DNA of 35,976 bases from positions 1,232,171 to 1,268,146 of the forward strand of contig NZ_GL883077.1 of assembly GCF_000204015.1 (NCBI RefSeq), written 5' to 3'. Shown here piece by piece: positions 1-10,518 of the stretch; positions within the stretch are counted from its first letter, which is position 1, and each line of letters starts with the position of its first letter. A program made the translations under genes and the position numbers. The notes beneath the pieces are model-generated. The model did no database searches and was not told where the DNA came from. It saw only the letters and a list, made by a program, of their open reading frames with translations. This stretch comes from Asticcacaulis biprosthecium C19 (lineage in GTDB: Bacteria; Pseudomonadota; Alphaproteobacteria; Caulobacterales; Caulobacteraceae).

Positions 1-2
1 TT

Positions 3-62
3 GAAGCGATTCCAACCTTGGCCTATGAGAGCCAGGAATTCGCAAAGCTGGCGCACCCATGA
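3..62 (+). CDS. 3' end of an upstream gene (partial)
   Basis: A frame open from the window edge reads EAIPTLAYESQEFAKLAHP and stops at TGA 60-62, overlapping the ATG of the next gene (ATGA, 59-62). This tight coupling is typical of an operon, so the fragment is probably the true C-terminus of a gene cotranscribed with the ligase-like gene. Only about 19 residues are visible and no family can be assigned. Confidence 0.5.
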   Translation, partial: EAIPTLAYESQEFAKLAHP

Positions 63-1048
63 AACCCACCATCCTTTTCGGCGGCACCAGCCGCGAACGT
101 CTTGTCTCCGTCGCTTCGGCCCAGGCCCTGGCGCATGCCCTGCCCGACGCCGACCTGTGGTTCTGGGATCATGACGGAACCGTCAATGTGACCTCGCCGG
201 CGGCGCTCCACGCCCACGATCGGCCGTTCGAGTTGCCGTTCCGTGCCGATGGAATCCTGATCGGCGACATGGCCGGGTCGCTGGATCTGGCGGTGCACGA
301 GAACCGCGTCCTGGTCTTGGGCCTGCATGGCGGCTCGGCCGAAAACGGCGAGTTTCAGGTCCTGGCCGAGGCGCGCGGCGTACCTTTCACCGGCTCGGGC
401 TCTGCGGCGTCTCACCTGGCTTTCGACAAGACCGCCGCCAAGCGGTTCGCCGGCCTGGCTGGGGTCCATTCGCCGTCATCGGTGTCGCTGGATGAACTCG
501 ACGAAGCCTTTTCGCACTATGGCAAGCTGATCGCCAAACCGGCCCAGGATGGCTCGTCGTTTGGCCTGATCTATGTCAATTCGTCCCAGGATCTGGCCGC
601 CGTCCGCCGCGAAGCGAAGACCACGGCCTATGTCATCGAGCCCTTCGTCACCGGCCCGGAAGCCACCTGTGGCGTGCTGGAACAGGCGGACGGTTCGCTG
701 ATCGCCCTGCCACCCGTCGAGATCGTGCCGGCAGAGGGGACGTTCGACTACAAGAGCAAGTACCTGGCCGCCGCAACGCAGGAAATCTGTCCGGCCCGGT
801 TCGCGTCCGAAATCATGGCGCAACTCCGGGACCTGTCCATCAAGGCCCATAAGGCCATGTCATGTCGCGGCTATTCGCGGTCGGACTTCATCATCTCGGA
901 CCATGGGCCGGTCTATCTCGAAACGAACACCCTCCCGGGCCTGACCAAGGCGTCGCTATATCCCAAGTCGCTGAAAGCCCAGGGTATAGAGTTTGTCGAC
1001 TTCCTGAACGGCCAGATCGAGCTGGCGGTAAAGCGGGCAGGGCGCTGA
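59..1048 (+). CDS. D-alanine--D-alanine ligase-like ATP-grasp protein
   Basis: A 329-residue ATP-grasp protein of the D-Ala-D-Ala ligase family, which joins two D-alanines (or related substrates) with ATP for peptidoglycan precursors. Family marks are an N-terminal FGGTSRER (usual form GG.S.ER), LHGGSAENGEFQ near residue 92, FTGSGSAASHLAFDK with the usual domain-junction Lys, and a C-terminal RSDFIISDHGPVYLETNTLPG where the E and N fit the metal-binding pair. LETNTLPGLT replaces the common LEVNTLPGMT, and HGGSAENG differs from the usual HG..GEDG, so the substrate may not be D-Ala-D-Ala. It overlaps an upstream coding end by ATGA and the downstream DUF4259 gene by TGATG, so it sits in an operon rather than in a dcw cluster. 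I leave the ddl symbol off. Confidence 0.75.
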   Translation: MKPTILFGGTSRERLVSVASAQALAHALPDADLWFWDHDGTVNVTSPAALHAHDRPFELPFRADGILIGDMAGSLDLAVHENRVLVLGLHGGSAENGEFQVLAEARGVPFTGSGSAASHLAFDKTAAKRFAGLAGVHSPSSVSLDELDEAFSHYGKLIAKPAQDGSSFGLIYVNSSQDLAAVRREAKTTAYVIEPFVTGPEATCGVLEQADGSLIALPPVEIVPAEGTFDYKSKYLAAATQEICPARFASEIMAQLRDLSIKAHKAMSCRGYSRSDFIISDHGPVYLETNTLPGLTKASLYPKSLKAQGIEFVDFLNGQIELAVKRAGR

Positions 1049-1443
1049 TGGGCGCCTGGTCACACGGTCCGTTCGACAATGACGATGCCGTCGACTTCAT
1101 GATGGAGCTGGAAAACGCACCATCATGGGAGACGGTGCGCGCCATTTTCGACGCCGTGCTGGCCCATGACAGCTATATCGAACTTCCCGAGGGCGCCCGG
1201 GCCTACGCAGCTGCCGCCCTGATAACCGTGGCCACCGGCAAGAGTGACGTCTCTGCCCAGGACATCTATATGACCGTCGACGCCATGGGCCCCCCGCCCG
1301 ATGGCCTGGTCGCCGTGGCCAAGCGCGCCTTGCGCCAGATCACCCGCGGCGATTCCGAAATACGTGAACTCTATCTCGACAGTGGCAGTTATAACGAATG
1401 GCTCGATACCGTGGCCGAAGTTGACAAGGCACTAGCCGTATAG
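1048..1443 (+). CDS. DUF4259 domain protein
   Basis: A 131-residue protein starting MGAWSHGPFDNDDAVDF, the N-terminal signature of the DUF4259 family (MGAWG.GPF.NDDA.DW). The family has no established function. I chose ATG 1048, which overlaps the stop of the ligase-like gene, because the family signature begins exactly there; the frame is open further upstream, but that part is antisense-like sequence inside the previous gene. No signal peptide or membrane segment is seen, so it should be cytoplasmic. Translational coupling to the ligase-like gene suggests co-expression, not necessarily shared function. Confidence 0.75.
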   Translation: MGAWSHGPFDNDDAVDFMMELENAPSWETVRAIFDAVLAHDSYIELPEGARAYAAAALITVATGKSDVSAQDIYMTVDAMGPPPDGLVAVAKRALRQITRGDSEIRELYLDSGSYNEWLDTVAEVDKALAV

Positions 1444-1518
1444 ACGAGATCATGCCTTAAATCAGCCATTGATGTCCGACGTGACCAATCAATCTCCCAA
1501 GGGAAAGGGCTAGAAAAC

Positions 1519-2163
1519 ATGACGCTCGATTTGCCGGCAATGTCTGCACAGTTTTCGGTAACTATCGAAACCCTCGCAAACCTTGTTACGCTTCTGTCGT
1601 TCCCGATTATCGTCGCCTCGATTTTTGCTGCGTTTCAGCAGATTCGATCTCAAGCAAAATTGTCGGCAAATGAGATTTCCATAAAGGCCCTGGATCACTT
1701 TTACGGAAGCTTCATGGCGACATCGGCCTTGCGGCGTGATCTTCAAGCGAGGTTCGACCGGGGTGATACAACTGTCTCGCGCCAGGAAGCCATGCAATAT
1801 TATTATCAATATTGGCAGCAGCGTGAATTGGAGTGGGAGTATTTTGTCCGAGGCCTGATCTCGGTCGACATGTTTGCGCGTTGGAGTGAAAACTGCGTTC
1901 GTCACATAATCGGGCTACGTGACTTGAACTATTACGACCATGGGCAGACGCACAAACTGAGTTCACGAGAAATTTTTGAAAACAACGTCCTTGGAAGCAT
2001 TTTGCGTCGAAGCGACGATTGCCGCAATTTTTATGCCGACCTGTTGGCCCTAACGGACAAGATAACTACCTCGGGCATTGACCCCCAATCGGACGAAGCT
2101 TATCGCCTCATCAAACTGTTTGTTTTTAGACGGGCGCGCTCGCTGAAAATCAAAGCCCCGTAA
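1519..2163 (+). CDS. membrane-anchored protein of unknown function
   Basis: A 214-residue protein I do not recognise with certainty. It has one hydrophobic segment at about residues 19-40 (LVTLLSFPIIVASIFAAF) and then a soluble, probably helical part rich in aromatic residues (QYYYQYWQQRELEWEYF). The layout resembles the small DUF4760-like proteins with an N-terminal anchor and a cytoplasmic helical tail, but that is only a resemblance. The start is ATG 1519 with an AAGGG element about 12 bases upstream. Its base composition is clearly more AT-rich than its neighbours, with many TTT, AAT and ATA codons, which suggests recent acquisition. It stands directly in front of metH, where the missing homocysteine-binding half of MetH is often found in related bacteria. 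Confidence 0.6.
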   Translation: MTLDLPAMSAQFSVTIETLANLVTLLSFPIIVASIFAAFQQIRSQAKLSANEISIKALDHFYGSFMATSALRRDLQARFDRGDTTVSRQEAMQYYYQYWQQRELEWEYFVRGLISVDMFARWSENCVRHIIGLRDLNYYDHGQTHKLSSREIFENNVLGSILRRSDDCRNFYADLLALTDKITTSGIDPQSDEAYRLIKLFVFRRARSLKIKAP

Positions 2164-2175
2164 TCTGCTGGAATT

Positions 2176-4833
<2,658 letters not shown>

Positions 4834-4848
4834 TCGATTGTAATCGTA

Positions 4849-4877
4849 TTGACGAAACTTGATTTTAAGCTGACTAT
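4849..4877 (+). promoter_or_regulatory. possible promoter of the toxin-antitoxin pair
   Basis: TTGACG at 4849-4854, a 17-base spacer, and GACTAT at 4872-4877 lie between the metH stop and the antitoxin. The -35 matches well, the -10 poorly. Transcription from here would begin only some 10 bases before the antitoxin start, giving a very short leader. A short inverted repeat, CGATT-GT-AATCG (4835-4846), lies just upstream and could be an operator half-site for the antitoxin. Both are weak calls made by eye. Confidence 0.3.
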
Positions 4878-4894
4878 GTCTACCTGTCCACGAG

Positions 4895-5140
4895 ATGTCC
4901 ATGAGCACGCGCACCGTCACCGCCCATATCCCCGTTGAACTGGCCGAACAAGTTGACGCCTACGCGAACAAGTTGGATCGTCCACGCGGTTGGATCGTGA
5001 AGCAGGCGCTGCAGAATTGGGTCAGCCTCGAAGAGCGCCGCCATCAGATGCTGCTGGAGGGGCTCAAGGATATCGATGAGGGACGGGTTGTTGATCACGC
5101 CGAGATTGTCGTTTGGGCCAAGACTCTTGGCGAATCATGA
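4895..5140 (+). CDS. ribbon-helix-helix antitoxin (ParD/CopG type)
   Basis: An 81-residue protein with a ribbon-helix-helix DNA-binding N-terminus (TRTVTAHIPVELAEQVDAYA, then the helix RPRGWIVKQALQNW) and an acidic C-terminal tail that would wrap the toxin. Such antitoxins neutralise their toxin and repress the operon. The start may be ATG 4895 or ATG 4901; neither has a good Shine-Dalgarno, which would fit a nearly leaderless transcript. Its last four bases overlap the toxin start (ATGA), the standard arrangement for type II pairs. The family call rests on fold pattern and context. Confidence 0.8.
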   Translation: MSMSTRTVTAHIPVELAEQVDAYANKLDRPRGWIVKQALQNWVSLEERRHQMLLEGLKDIDEGRVVDHAEIVVWAKTLGES

Positions 5141-5412
5141 AGATCCAATGGTCCTCGGCTGCCAACAGGGACCTTGTCCGGCTGGCGGAATTTCTCAAGC
5201 CTGTTAATCCGCGTGCTGCGGCTCAAGTAGTTCTCAACATCATTGTCGCCGTTGAAAAGCTAGCCGACTACCCCGAAATCGCGCCACGAATCGAAGGCCA
5301 TGATGACCGGGATATCCGTTCGCTGATGATAGGCGATTACAATTTGCACTACGAAATCAAGGGTGACTTACTTCTGATCGTCCGCATCTGGCATGGCCGG
5401 GAAGACCGCTGA
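5137..5412 (+). CDS. RelE/ParE-family toxin
   Basis: A 91-residue basic protein with the RelE/ParE pattern: KIQWSSAANRDLVRLAEFL at the start, a helical EKLADYPEIAPR segment, IGDYNLHYEIKGDLLLIVRIWHGRE at the end. ParE members poison DNA gyrase and RelE members cleave mRNA; the RIWHGRED ending is common to both, so the target is not decided. I use ATG 5137, which overlaps the antitoxin stop. The gene ends at TGA 5410-5412 and the next gene, on the other strand, has its stop at 5413-5415, so there is no space for a terminator between them. Confidence 0.85.
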   Translation: MKIQWSSAANRDLVRLAEFLKPVNPRAAAQVVLNIIVAVEKLADYPEIAPRIEGHDDRDIRSLMIGDYNLHYEIKGDLLLIVRIWHGREDR

Positions 5413-7812
5413 CTACCCCTGCGCCAGCAAACGTGCTTCCGCCGCCTCAACGGCTTCCGGGCGCCCGAACAGGTAACCCTGGGCCTCCTCGCAGCCTTCC
5501 AACTTGAGCAGGTCCAACTGGTTCTTGGTCTCGACGCCCTCAGCCAGGACCTTGATCTCCAGGCTGCGGCCCAGGGCCACAATCGCTCGGATGATGGTCC
5601 GGGCCTGCGGATTGGTCTCGCTGTCCTTCAGGAACGAACGGTCGATCTTGATCTTGTCGAACCGGAACGCGTTCAGTGTGTCCAGCGACGAATAGCCGGT
5701 GCCGAAATCGTCGATCGCGATGGTCACGCCCAGAGCCTTCAACTGCCGCAAGATATGCAGGGCGCGCGTCCGGTCGGCGATGACCATCGACTCGGTGATT
5801 TCCAGTTCCAGCCGGCGCGGCGACAGGCCGGTGCGGTACAGCGCCTGACGCACAAATGCCACCAGATCCGGATCGGTCAGTTGCGCCGGCGACAGGTTGA
5901 CGGCGATCTTGATGTCGCCGTTCCACTTGGCGGCGTCCTCACAGGCCTGGGCCAGAACCCACTTGCCGATCTCGATGATGGCGCCGCATTCTTCGGCAAT
6001 CGAGATGAATTCGACCGGCGGCACCAGGCCGCGCGTCGGGTGCTGCCAACGCACCAGGGCCTCGTAGCCGACGATACTGTTGTCACCCAGCGAGCGCTGG
6101 ACCTGGTACAGCAGGCGCAGTTCGTCGTTCTCCACGGCAGTCCACAGGTCGCGGGCGGTGTTGCGGCGGACGCGCGCGGCCTCATCCATGCTGGATTCGT
6201 AGTAGCAGATTTTTTCCGCCAGGCCTGACTTGGCGCGGTACATGGCCAGGTCGGCATTGTTCAGCAGCACGTCGCGACTGTCACCGTCCTGGGGGAAGAT
6301 GGCGACCCCTAAGCTGGCGCCCGGCTTGACTTCGAAGTTGTCGATCAGCATCGGCTCGTTCAGGGCCACGCTTACCCGTTCCAGAAAGGCTTCCAGGTCG
6401 CGGGCGTCATCGTGGCGCATGACGGCGACGAATTCGTCGCCGCCGACGCGTGCGATGGCTTCCTGGCCGTAGACGATGGATTTCAAGCGGGTGCCCAGGA
6501 TCCGCAATACCTCGTCACCGGTGGCGTTGCCGTTCTGATCGTTGATTTCCTTGAAGCCGTCCAGATCGATACCGATGACCGCGACCTGCTCGCCGCGCGC
6601 ATTGGCCACGGCCAGGTCCTTGTCCAGCAGGTCCAGGAAGTGGGTACGGTTGGGCAGGCCGGTGAGGGCGTCATGGCGTGCCATATAGGTGATGCGGGCC
6701 TCGTCGCGCTTGCGCGAGGTAATATCCCGGGTGACCTTGGAAAATCCGATATGCCGGCCGTCCTCGTCGAACATCGGCGTAATGACCAGGTCGACCCACA
6801 AGGTGGTGCCGTCCTTGCGGACGCGTTGTCCCTCGGGTTCGTGATAGCTGCCACTGTGCAGGGCCAGGTCGAGGATGTGGCGCGGTTCTCCGTCCTTCTG
6901 TTCCTGAGGCGTGTAGAAGATCGAGAAGTTGCGGCCGAGGATTTCTTCGGCTTTGTAGCCCTTGATGTCCTGGGCGGCGCGATTCCAGTCGGTGACGTTG
7001 CCATCCACGTCCAGCATGCAGATGGCGTAGTCCTTCACGCTCTCGACCATCAGCCGATAGCGGTTTTCATTGCGGGCGCGAACCTTGTCCAGCTTTTGGC
7101 CGAACAGGGCGGCCAGCAGGCTGCCCAGCAGGACGCTGAAGGCGGACACCGCGATCAGGGTCGACATATGGGTAGGCGACAATTGCACACCGCTGGTGAT
7201 GCGCGTCGGATCGGGCTGGATGGTCACTGCGCCCATGGCGGTAAAGTGCAGGGAGGCAATAGCGAGGACCAGAAGGCCTGTGGCGCCGGCGATGTGCAGC
7301 CGGGTGTTGCCTCTTGCCGCAACGGCGACCGCTGCCGCCGCCAGCCCAGCGCCCAACACAACGGACGCAGCCACCAGGTCAACCGCCCACAGGATCTGAG
7401 CCGGGACTTCGATAGCGGCCATGCCGATAAAGTGCATGGCGCCTATGCCGCTGCCGGCGATGGCACCGCCGGCCCAGGCGGCGTGTCGGAACGGCTGGTA
7501 GACCGCCAGGGCGAGACCGCTGCCCGTGATGGCGATGGCGATGATTAGCGAAATGAGGGTCAGGCTGATGTTGAACCCCAGCGGAATGCCTGGGTTATAG
7601 GCCAGCATGGCGATGAAGTGCGTGGCCCAGATGCCGAATCCGGTGGCCACCCCGGCCAGGCTCAGCCATTTGATCCGCTGCGACGCCTCGGCGCGCTGAG
7701 ACCAGTGCAGCAGGTGGATCGCCGCAAAGCTGGACGTCAGGCAGATGACAACGGCCAGCAAAACCAGGCCATAGTCATGCTGGTCGCGAAGGCAGAACAG
7801 GGTGCGAAACAT
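5413..7812 (-). CDS. MHYT-PAS-GGDEF-EAL cyclic-di-GMP protein
   Basis: A 799-residue membrane sensor for cyclic-di-GMP turnover. The N-terminal 220 or so residues form an MHYT-type integral domain of about seven helices with repeated H-F-x-x-M motifs (WATHFIAM, GAMHFIGMA, SLHFTAMGA), thought to bind copper and sense a gas. A PAS domain follows (about 250-375; NRYRLMVESVKDYAICMLD...WNRAAQDIKGY), then GGDEF (457-461, intact) and EAL (584-586, intact, with NLSPAQL, ITESM, IDDFGTGYSS and the GVE Glu). The RxxD inhibitory site usually just before GGDEF is not present (SIVYGQEAIARV). Both activities are therefore possible; the complete EAL set points to phosphodiesterase function. It is monocistronic and converges on the toxin gene. 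Confidence 0.93.
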   Translation of the reverse strand: MFRTLFCLRDQHDYGLVLLAVVICLTSSFAAIHLLHWSQRAEASQRIKWLSLAGVATGFGIWATHFIAMLAYNPGIPLGFNISLTLISLIIAIAITGSGLALAVYQPFRHAAWAGGAIAGSGIGAMHFIGMAAIEVPAQILWAVDLVAASVVLGAGLAAAAVAVAARGNTRLHIAGATGLLVLAIASLHFTAMGAVTIQPDPTRITSGVQLSPTHMSTLIAVSAFSVLLGSLLAALFGQKLDKVRARNENRYRLMVESVKDYAICMLDVDGNVTDWNRAAQDIKGYKAEEILGRNFSIFYTPQEQKDGEPRHILDLALHSGSYHEPEGQRVRKDGTTLWVDLVITPMFDEDGRHIGFSKVTRDITSRKRDEARITYMARHDALTGLPNRTHFLDLLDKDLAVANARGEQVAVIGIDLDGFKEINDQNGNATGDEVLRILGTRLKSIVYGQEAIARVGGDEFVAVMRHDDARDLEAFLERVSVALNEPMLIDNFEVKPGASLGVAIFPQDGDSRDVLLNNADLAMYRAKSGLAEKICYYESSMDEAARVRRNTARDLWTAVENDELRLLYQVQRSLGDNSIVGYEALVRWQHPTRGLVPPVEFISIAEECGAIIEIGKWVLAQACEDAAKWNGDIKIAVNLSPAQLTDPDLVAFVRQALYRTGLSPRRLELEITESMVIADRTRALHILRQLKALGVTIAIDDFGTGYSSLDTLNAFRFDKIKIDRSFLKDSETNPQARTIIRAIVALGRSLEIKVLAEGVETKNQLDLLKLEGCEEAQGYLFGRPEAVEAAEARLLAQG

Positions 7813-7882
7813 GGACCACTCAAGAAAGGTGCTTACGCCTGTCTACACCAAAAAACCGCTACGCCCGGTTAACACATGGCTG

Positions 7883-8134
7883 TCAACCCTTGGCATAGCC
7901 CCGTGCGATCGATTGCTGTCCTGCCTTGCCCTGAAGCAAAGCCTGGGCTTCGCCGGACAGGGAAACCACATCCCACTTTCGGTTGAGGGCATCCTGGACG
8001 ACGGGCAGCACCTTGGGCATCGGACTGGCGTATTTGCCGACATAGTCCGGTTCCTTTGGCTTGTACTTGCCGATGTAGTCCTGAAATTGCGGGCGATAAA
8101 TCGCCGCGCCGTGGGTAAAGACAGGTCCGCTCAT
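7883..8134 (-). CDS. small protein of unknown function
   Basis: An 83-residue protein, not recognised. It has a doubled YxGKY motif (DYIGKYKPKEP, DYVGKYASP), no signal peptide and no membrane segment. A GGAG element lies some 24 bases before the ATG, farther than ideal, so the start is uncertain. Codon use fits a real gene of this genome. It is transcribed in the same direction as the cyclic-di-GMP gene, 70 bases away, and may share a transcript with it. Half-sites of CtrA type (GTTAA...TTAAC, 8213-8228) lie about 80 bases upstream but with a 6-base spacer. Confidence 0.5.
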   Translation of the reverse strand: MSGPVFTHGAAIYRPQFQDYIGKYKPKEPDYVGKYASPMPKVLPVVQDALNRKWDVVSLSGEAQALLQGKAGQQSIARGYAKG

Positions 8135-8234
8135 GGTCGCCGCTCGTGGGTTGAGAAGTCTCTCCTGTGTAAACAGAGTTTAAGACTACCTTGAGCGGCT
8201 GAATAAGAGGTTGTTAAACAAGCTTAACAGTCTC

Positions 8235-9002
8235 TTACCGGCTTTCGGGCTTGGTGTCCGGCAATTTCGGCAGGGACTGGGATTGTGTGGCGCGACGGGC
8301 CAGGGTGTTGGTGGCAATCGGCGCGTCCGGATCGGCATGGTCCACTGTTTCGGCCGTCAGCACCGGCTTGGGCAGTTCGTTGTAGTCGTGCGGCCCACCC
8401 GAGGTCATGACCGCCTCGATGGCGTCCAACTCGGCATCCGTGGCCATCTCGGCAAACAGGTTGGGGTGGCCCGACAGCCGAACGGCGGCGTGTTCGCAAT
8501 CGCCCGGCAACTGCCAGGTGGCATGGGCGCCCGCGGCCTTGGGCAGTTCCGAGGCCCGCGCCCCTTTCCAGGCATCATAGCCCAACTGGCGCGCCTTTTC
8601 GGCCTGGGCATGACCCGCCGGCGTTGCGCCCTTGCCCGACAGGGTGAGGGCGGCCTCATAGGCGCGCAGATAGGACTTACCGATGGTCTGCAAGGTTTCG
8701 TCGACAGGCAGGACCGGATCGACCTGTTTCGCCAGTTCCATATTCCCGGACAGGATGCCGTGGCACCAGGCGACACGCTGGTAATCATCGGCGGGCGCAT
8801 CCTCGATAACCGGCGCATGGATCGAGCCATCGGGATTGAAGCCGGTTTCGATGACCGCATTGACCGGTGCCGGCGCGGGTTTGGCAGCAACCTTGACGGC
8901 GGCGGGCTTGCGCCGGGGCTTGGCGTCGGCCGGCGTCACGGCGGCACTGAAGGCAAAGAGGCTGGCGGTCAGGCTGAGGGCGGTCGCGGTCAAAAGGCGC
9001 AA
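8235..9002 (-). CDS. exported protein of unknown function
   Basis: A 255-residue protein with a clear signal peptide (MRLLTATALSLTASLFAFSA, cleavage likely after ADA at about 27), followed by a basic, Ala/Pro/Lys-rich linker and a mostly helical domain. That domain carries a possible disulphide pair, Cys in RVAWCHGILS and Cys in LPGDCEHAA. The C-terminus is low-complexity. It should be periplasmic. I do not recognise the family. No co-transcribed partner is obvious apart from the small gene at 7883-8134, 100 bases downstream on the same strand. Confidence 0.65.
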   Translation of the reverse strand: MRLLTATALSLTASLFAFSAAVTPADAKPRRKPAAVKVAAKPAPAPVNAVIETGFNPDGSIHAPVIEDAPADDYQRVAWCHGILSGNMELAKQVDPVLPVDETLQTIGKSYLRAYEAALTLSGKGATPAGHAQAEKARQLGYDAWKGARASELPKAAGAHATWQLPGDCEHAAVRLSGHPNLFAEMATDAELDAIEAVMTSGGPHDYNELPKPVLTAETVDHADPDAPIATNTLARRATQSQSLPKLPDTKPESR

Positions 9003-9159
9003 GGACTAAACTCCGTTTACGGTCGTAAAGGTCTTATACAGCAACCAAGGCAAAAAATCGGCGTCCTTTTTAGGGGTTGCTCTGATTATGTAGCGTTACA
9101 AAAACTTTAGGACATCCTTTGCCTAAATTCGGCTATACTCCCCCCTTAAGGGAGTGGAT

Positions 9160-9837
9160 ATGTCGTTTTGGAAGAGTTTGGCGCAGAAGGCGATCCGTCA
9201 CTTCGATGCCGCGGAATGTACGGAATGTCCCAAGGGGGCGCCTGGCGCCGACCCGGCTTTCGCCACGGCCGTCACCGCGCTCGGCGCCAAGCTGGCCATG
9301 GCCGACGGCCTGGCCCAGGAGGTCGAACAGGCTGCCTTCCTCAATGTCTTCCAGCCCGAGGCCGGTGCGCGACGCGACGTCCTGCGCCTGTACGATCTGG
9401 CGCGGCAGACCAGCCTGGGTTTCGAATCCTACGCCCGCCGTCTGGCCAAGCGTTACCATAGCTGCCCGCAGATCCTCGAAGATGTGCTGGAAGGTTTGTT
9501 CCATATTGCCGTGGCCGATGGCCATCTGAGCCACCCGGAAGAAACCTATCTCGAAACCGTCGCCGAATTGTTCGGCTTGTCGCGGACGACCTATCGCAAG
9601 GTCCGTGCCGGCTATGTCGAACCGGACGCGCACGATCCCTATTACATACTGGGCCTGACGCCGGCAGCGTCCGACGACGAGATCCGCGTGGCGCGCCGCC
9701 GCCAGCTGACGGAATACCACCCTGATACCCTGCGTGCCCGTGGCCTCCCGGTCGATTTCGAGCCGCTCTATACGCGCAAGGCCGCCCTGATCAACCATGC
9801 CTACGACCAGATCAGCCGCGAACGCGCGCTGATGTAA
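9160..9837 (+). CDS. DjlA-like TerB + DnaJ-domain co-chaperone
   Basis: A 225-residue protein with a TerB/DjlA-type helical domain (about 30-140; TALGAKLAMADGLAQEVE, then GLFHIAVADGHLSHPEE) and a C-terminal J domain (about 155-225; DPYYILGLTPAASDDEIRVA, HPD at 187-189). The J domain stimulates DnaK ATPase; DjlA proteins usually have an N-terminal membrane anchor, which is missing here. I chose ATG 9160 because AAGGGAG at 9148-9154 is a good Shine-Dalgarno for it; GTG 9154 lies within that element and cannot be the start. Upstream, GGCTATAC (9132-9139) resembles a Caulobacter -10 but no -35 fits. Confidence 0.85.
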   Translation: MSFWKSLAQKAIRHFDAAECTECPKGAPGADPAFATAVTALGAKLAMADGLAQEVEQAAFLNVFQPEAGARRDVLRLYDLARQTSLGFESYARRLAKRYHSCPQILEDVLEGLFHIAVADGHLSHPEETYLETVAELFGLSRTTYRKVRAGYVEPDAHDPYYILGLTPAASDDEIRVARRRQLTEYHPDTLRARGLPVDFEPLYTRKAALINHAYDQISRERALM

Positions 9838-10182
9838 AAAAATGCGCCAGGCGGGTCTGCAAAGGGCCGTTTTCTGCGCTTCCGGTGCTCACGTACGAAA
9901 TGTTGGTTGTGCTAACGCTTCGCTCTTTGAGCACGGGACGCTCCGCTCCGGTTCTCGAAACCAGCCTTTTTCGACTCAGCCTGACGTTTTTCCCGAGCAC
10001 GTCCGTTCAGGGGAATGTTAACCCTGTAACGAGATTGTGAGTGTTGGCAAATTGACAGCCATGCTTAAAAAAATCTTAAAAACTGGTATGTCAGACTGCG
10101 CAGAGGTTGACGGCAGGCAATTTCGTGCCAATCTGTACAATGCGGGACCGAGCTCGTCCCTGCGTGTGAGGTGTTAGTTTCC
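9838..10182 (+). other. structured intergenic region without a gene
   Basis: These 345 bases hold no convincing gene. The first part has several pairing segments: GTGCTCA (9885-9891) can pair with TGAGCAC (9928-9934), GGTT/AACC flanks a small loop near 9950-9962, and another GAGCAC lies near 9995. Its pyrimidine-rich blocks (TTTTCGACTC, GACGTTTTTCCC) remind me of structured intergenic elements recurring in related genomes, but I cannot confirm this. The second part (10017-10182) is the probable promoter region of the next gene, with a CtrA-type box, TTGACA at 10052 and TTGACG at 10107. Confidence 0.4.
10065..10079 (+). promoter_or_regulatory. candidate CtrA-binding site
   Basis: TTAA-AAAAATC-TTAA matches the full CtrA consensus TTAA-N7-TTAA exactly. 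It lies 104 bases before the ATG of the small membrane protein at 10183, directly after TTGACA (10052-10057), so CtrA bound here could act as activator or repressor at the promoter. CtrA is the cell-cycle master regulator of Caulobacterales. The tract is A-rich, so chance occurrence is somewhat more likely than for a mixed sequence. Confidence 0.5.
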
Positions 10183-10503
10183 ATGTCCGATCAAGACACA
10201 AACTTTGCGGCTTTCTCGCGGACCTACCGGCCCTGGGGTCAGGTGCGTCGCAAGAACCTGATCTCGCGTATCCTGTACGGCATGGTGATGACCCTGGTCG
10301 GTCTTGCTGTCCTGGCCGGGCTGGCGGTACTGGTGGTGTTTGCGGGCATGGTCGTGGTCGCCGGTGTCGTGGCCTTCGCCCTGATCGCTGTGGCTGCCCT
10401 GTTCACACGCAAGCCCTCCAAGGTGTTCGTCCGGACGCAAGCGCCCCGCGCCGACGGCGTGATGGAAGCCCGCAAAAAAGGCTCGACCTGGACGGTTTAC
10501 TAG
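10183..10503 (+). CDS. small inner-membrane protein of unknown function
   Basis: A 106-residue protein with a charged, Arg-rich N-terminus (FSRTYRPWGQVRRKNLISR), then two adjacent hydrophobic stretches at about 35-75 forming a helical hairpin, and a basic C-terminal tail (ARKKGSTWTVY). ATG 10183 is chosen; GAGGTG at 10168-10173 is a plausible Shine-Dalgarno and includes the GTG that could otherwise be read as an earlier start. The family is unknown to me. A candidate CtrA site upstream hints at cell-cycle control. The amidase gene starts 15 bases downstream, so the two may be cotranscribed. Confidence 0.7.
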   Translation: MSDQDTNFAAFSRTYRPWGQVRRKNLISRILYGMVMTLVGLAVLAGLAVLVVFAGMVVVAGVVAFALIAVAALFTRKPSKVFVRTQAPRADGVMEARKKGSTWTVY

Positions 10504-10518
10504 GTCTAATCAGGGCAT

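Noticed and set aside
6412-7548. 378-codon open frame opposite the GGDEF-EAL gene
   Set aside because: Shadow frame; the opposite strand carries unmistakable MHYT, PAS, GGDEF and EAL motifs.
8213-8228. GTTAA...TTAAC as a CtrA box upstream of the gene at 7883-8134
   Set aside because: The spacer is 6 bases, not 7, so it does not fit the CtrA consensus.
9812-10000. 62-codon open frame on the minus strand after the DnaJ-domain gene
   Set aside because: Low-quality protein text over a structured intergenic region, no Shine-Dalgarno.
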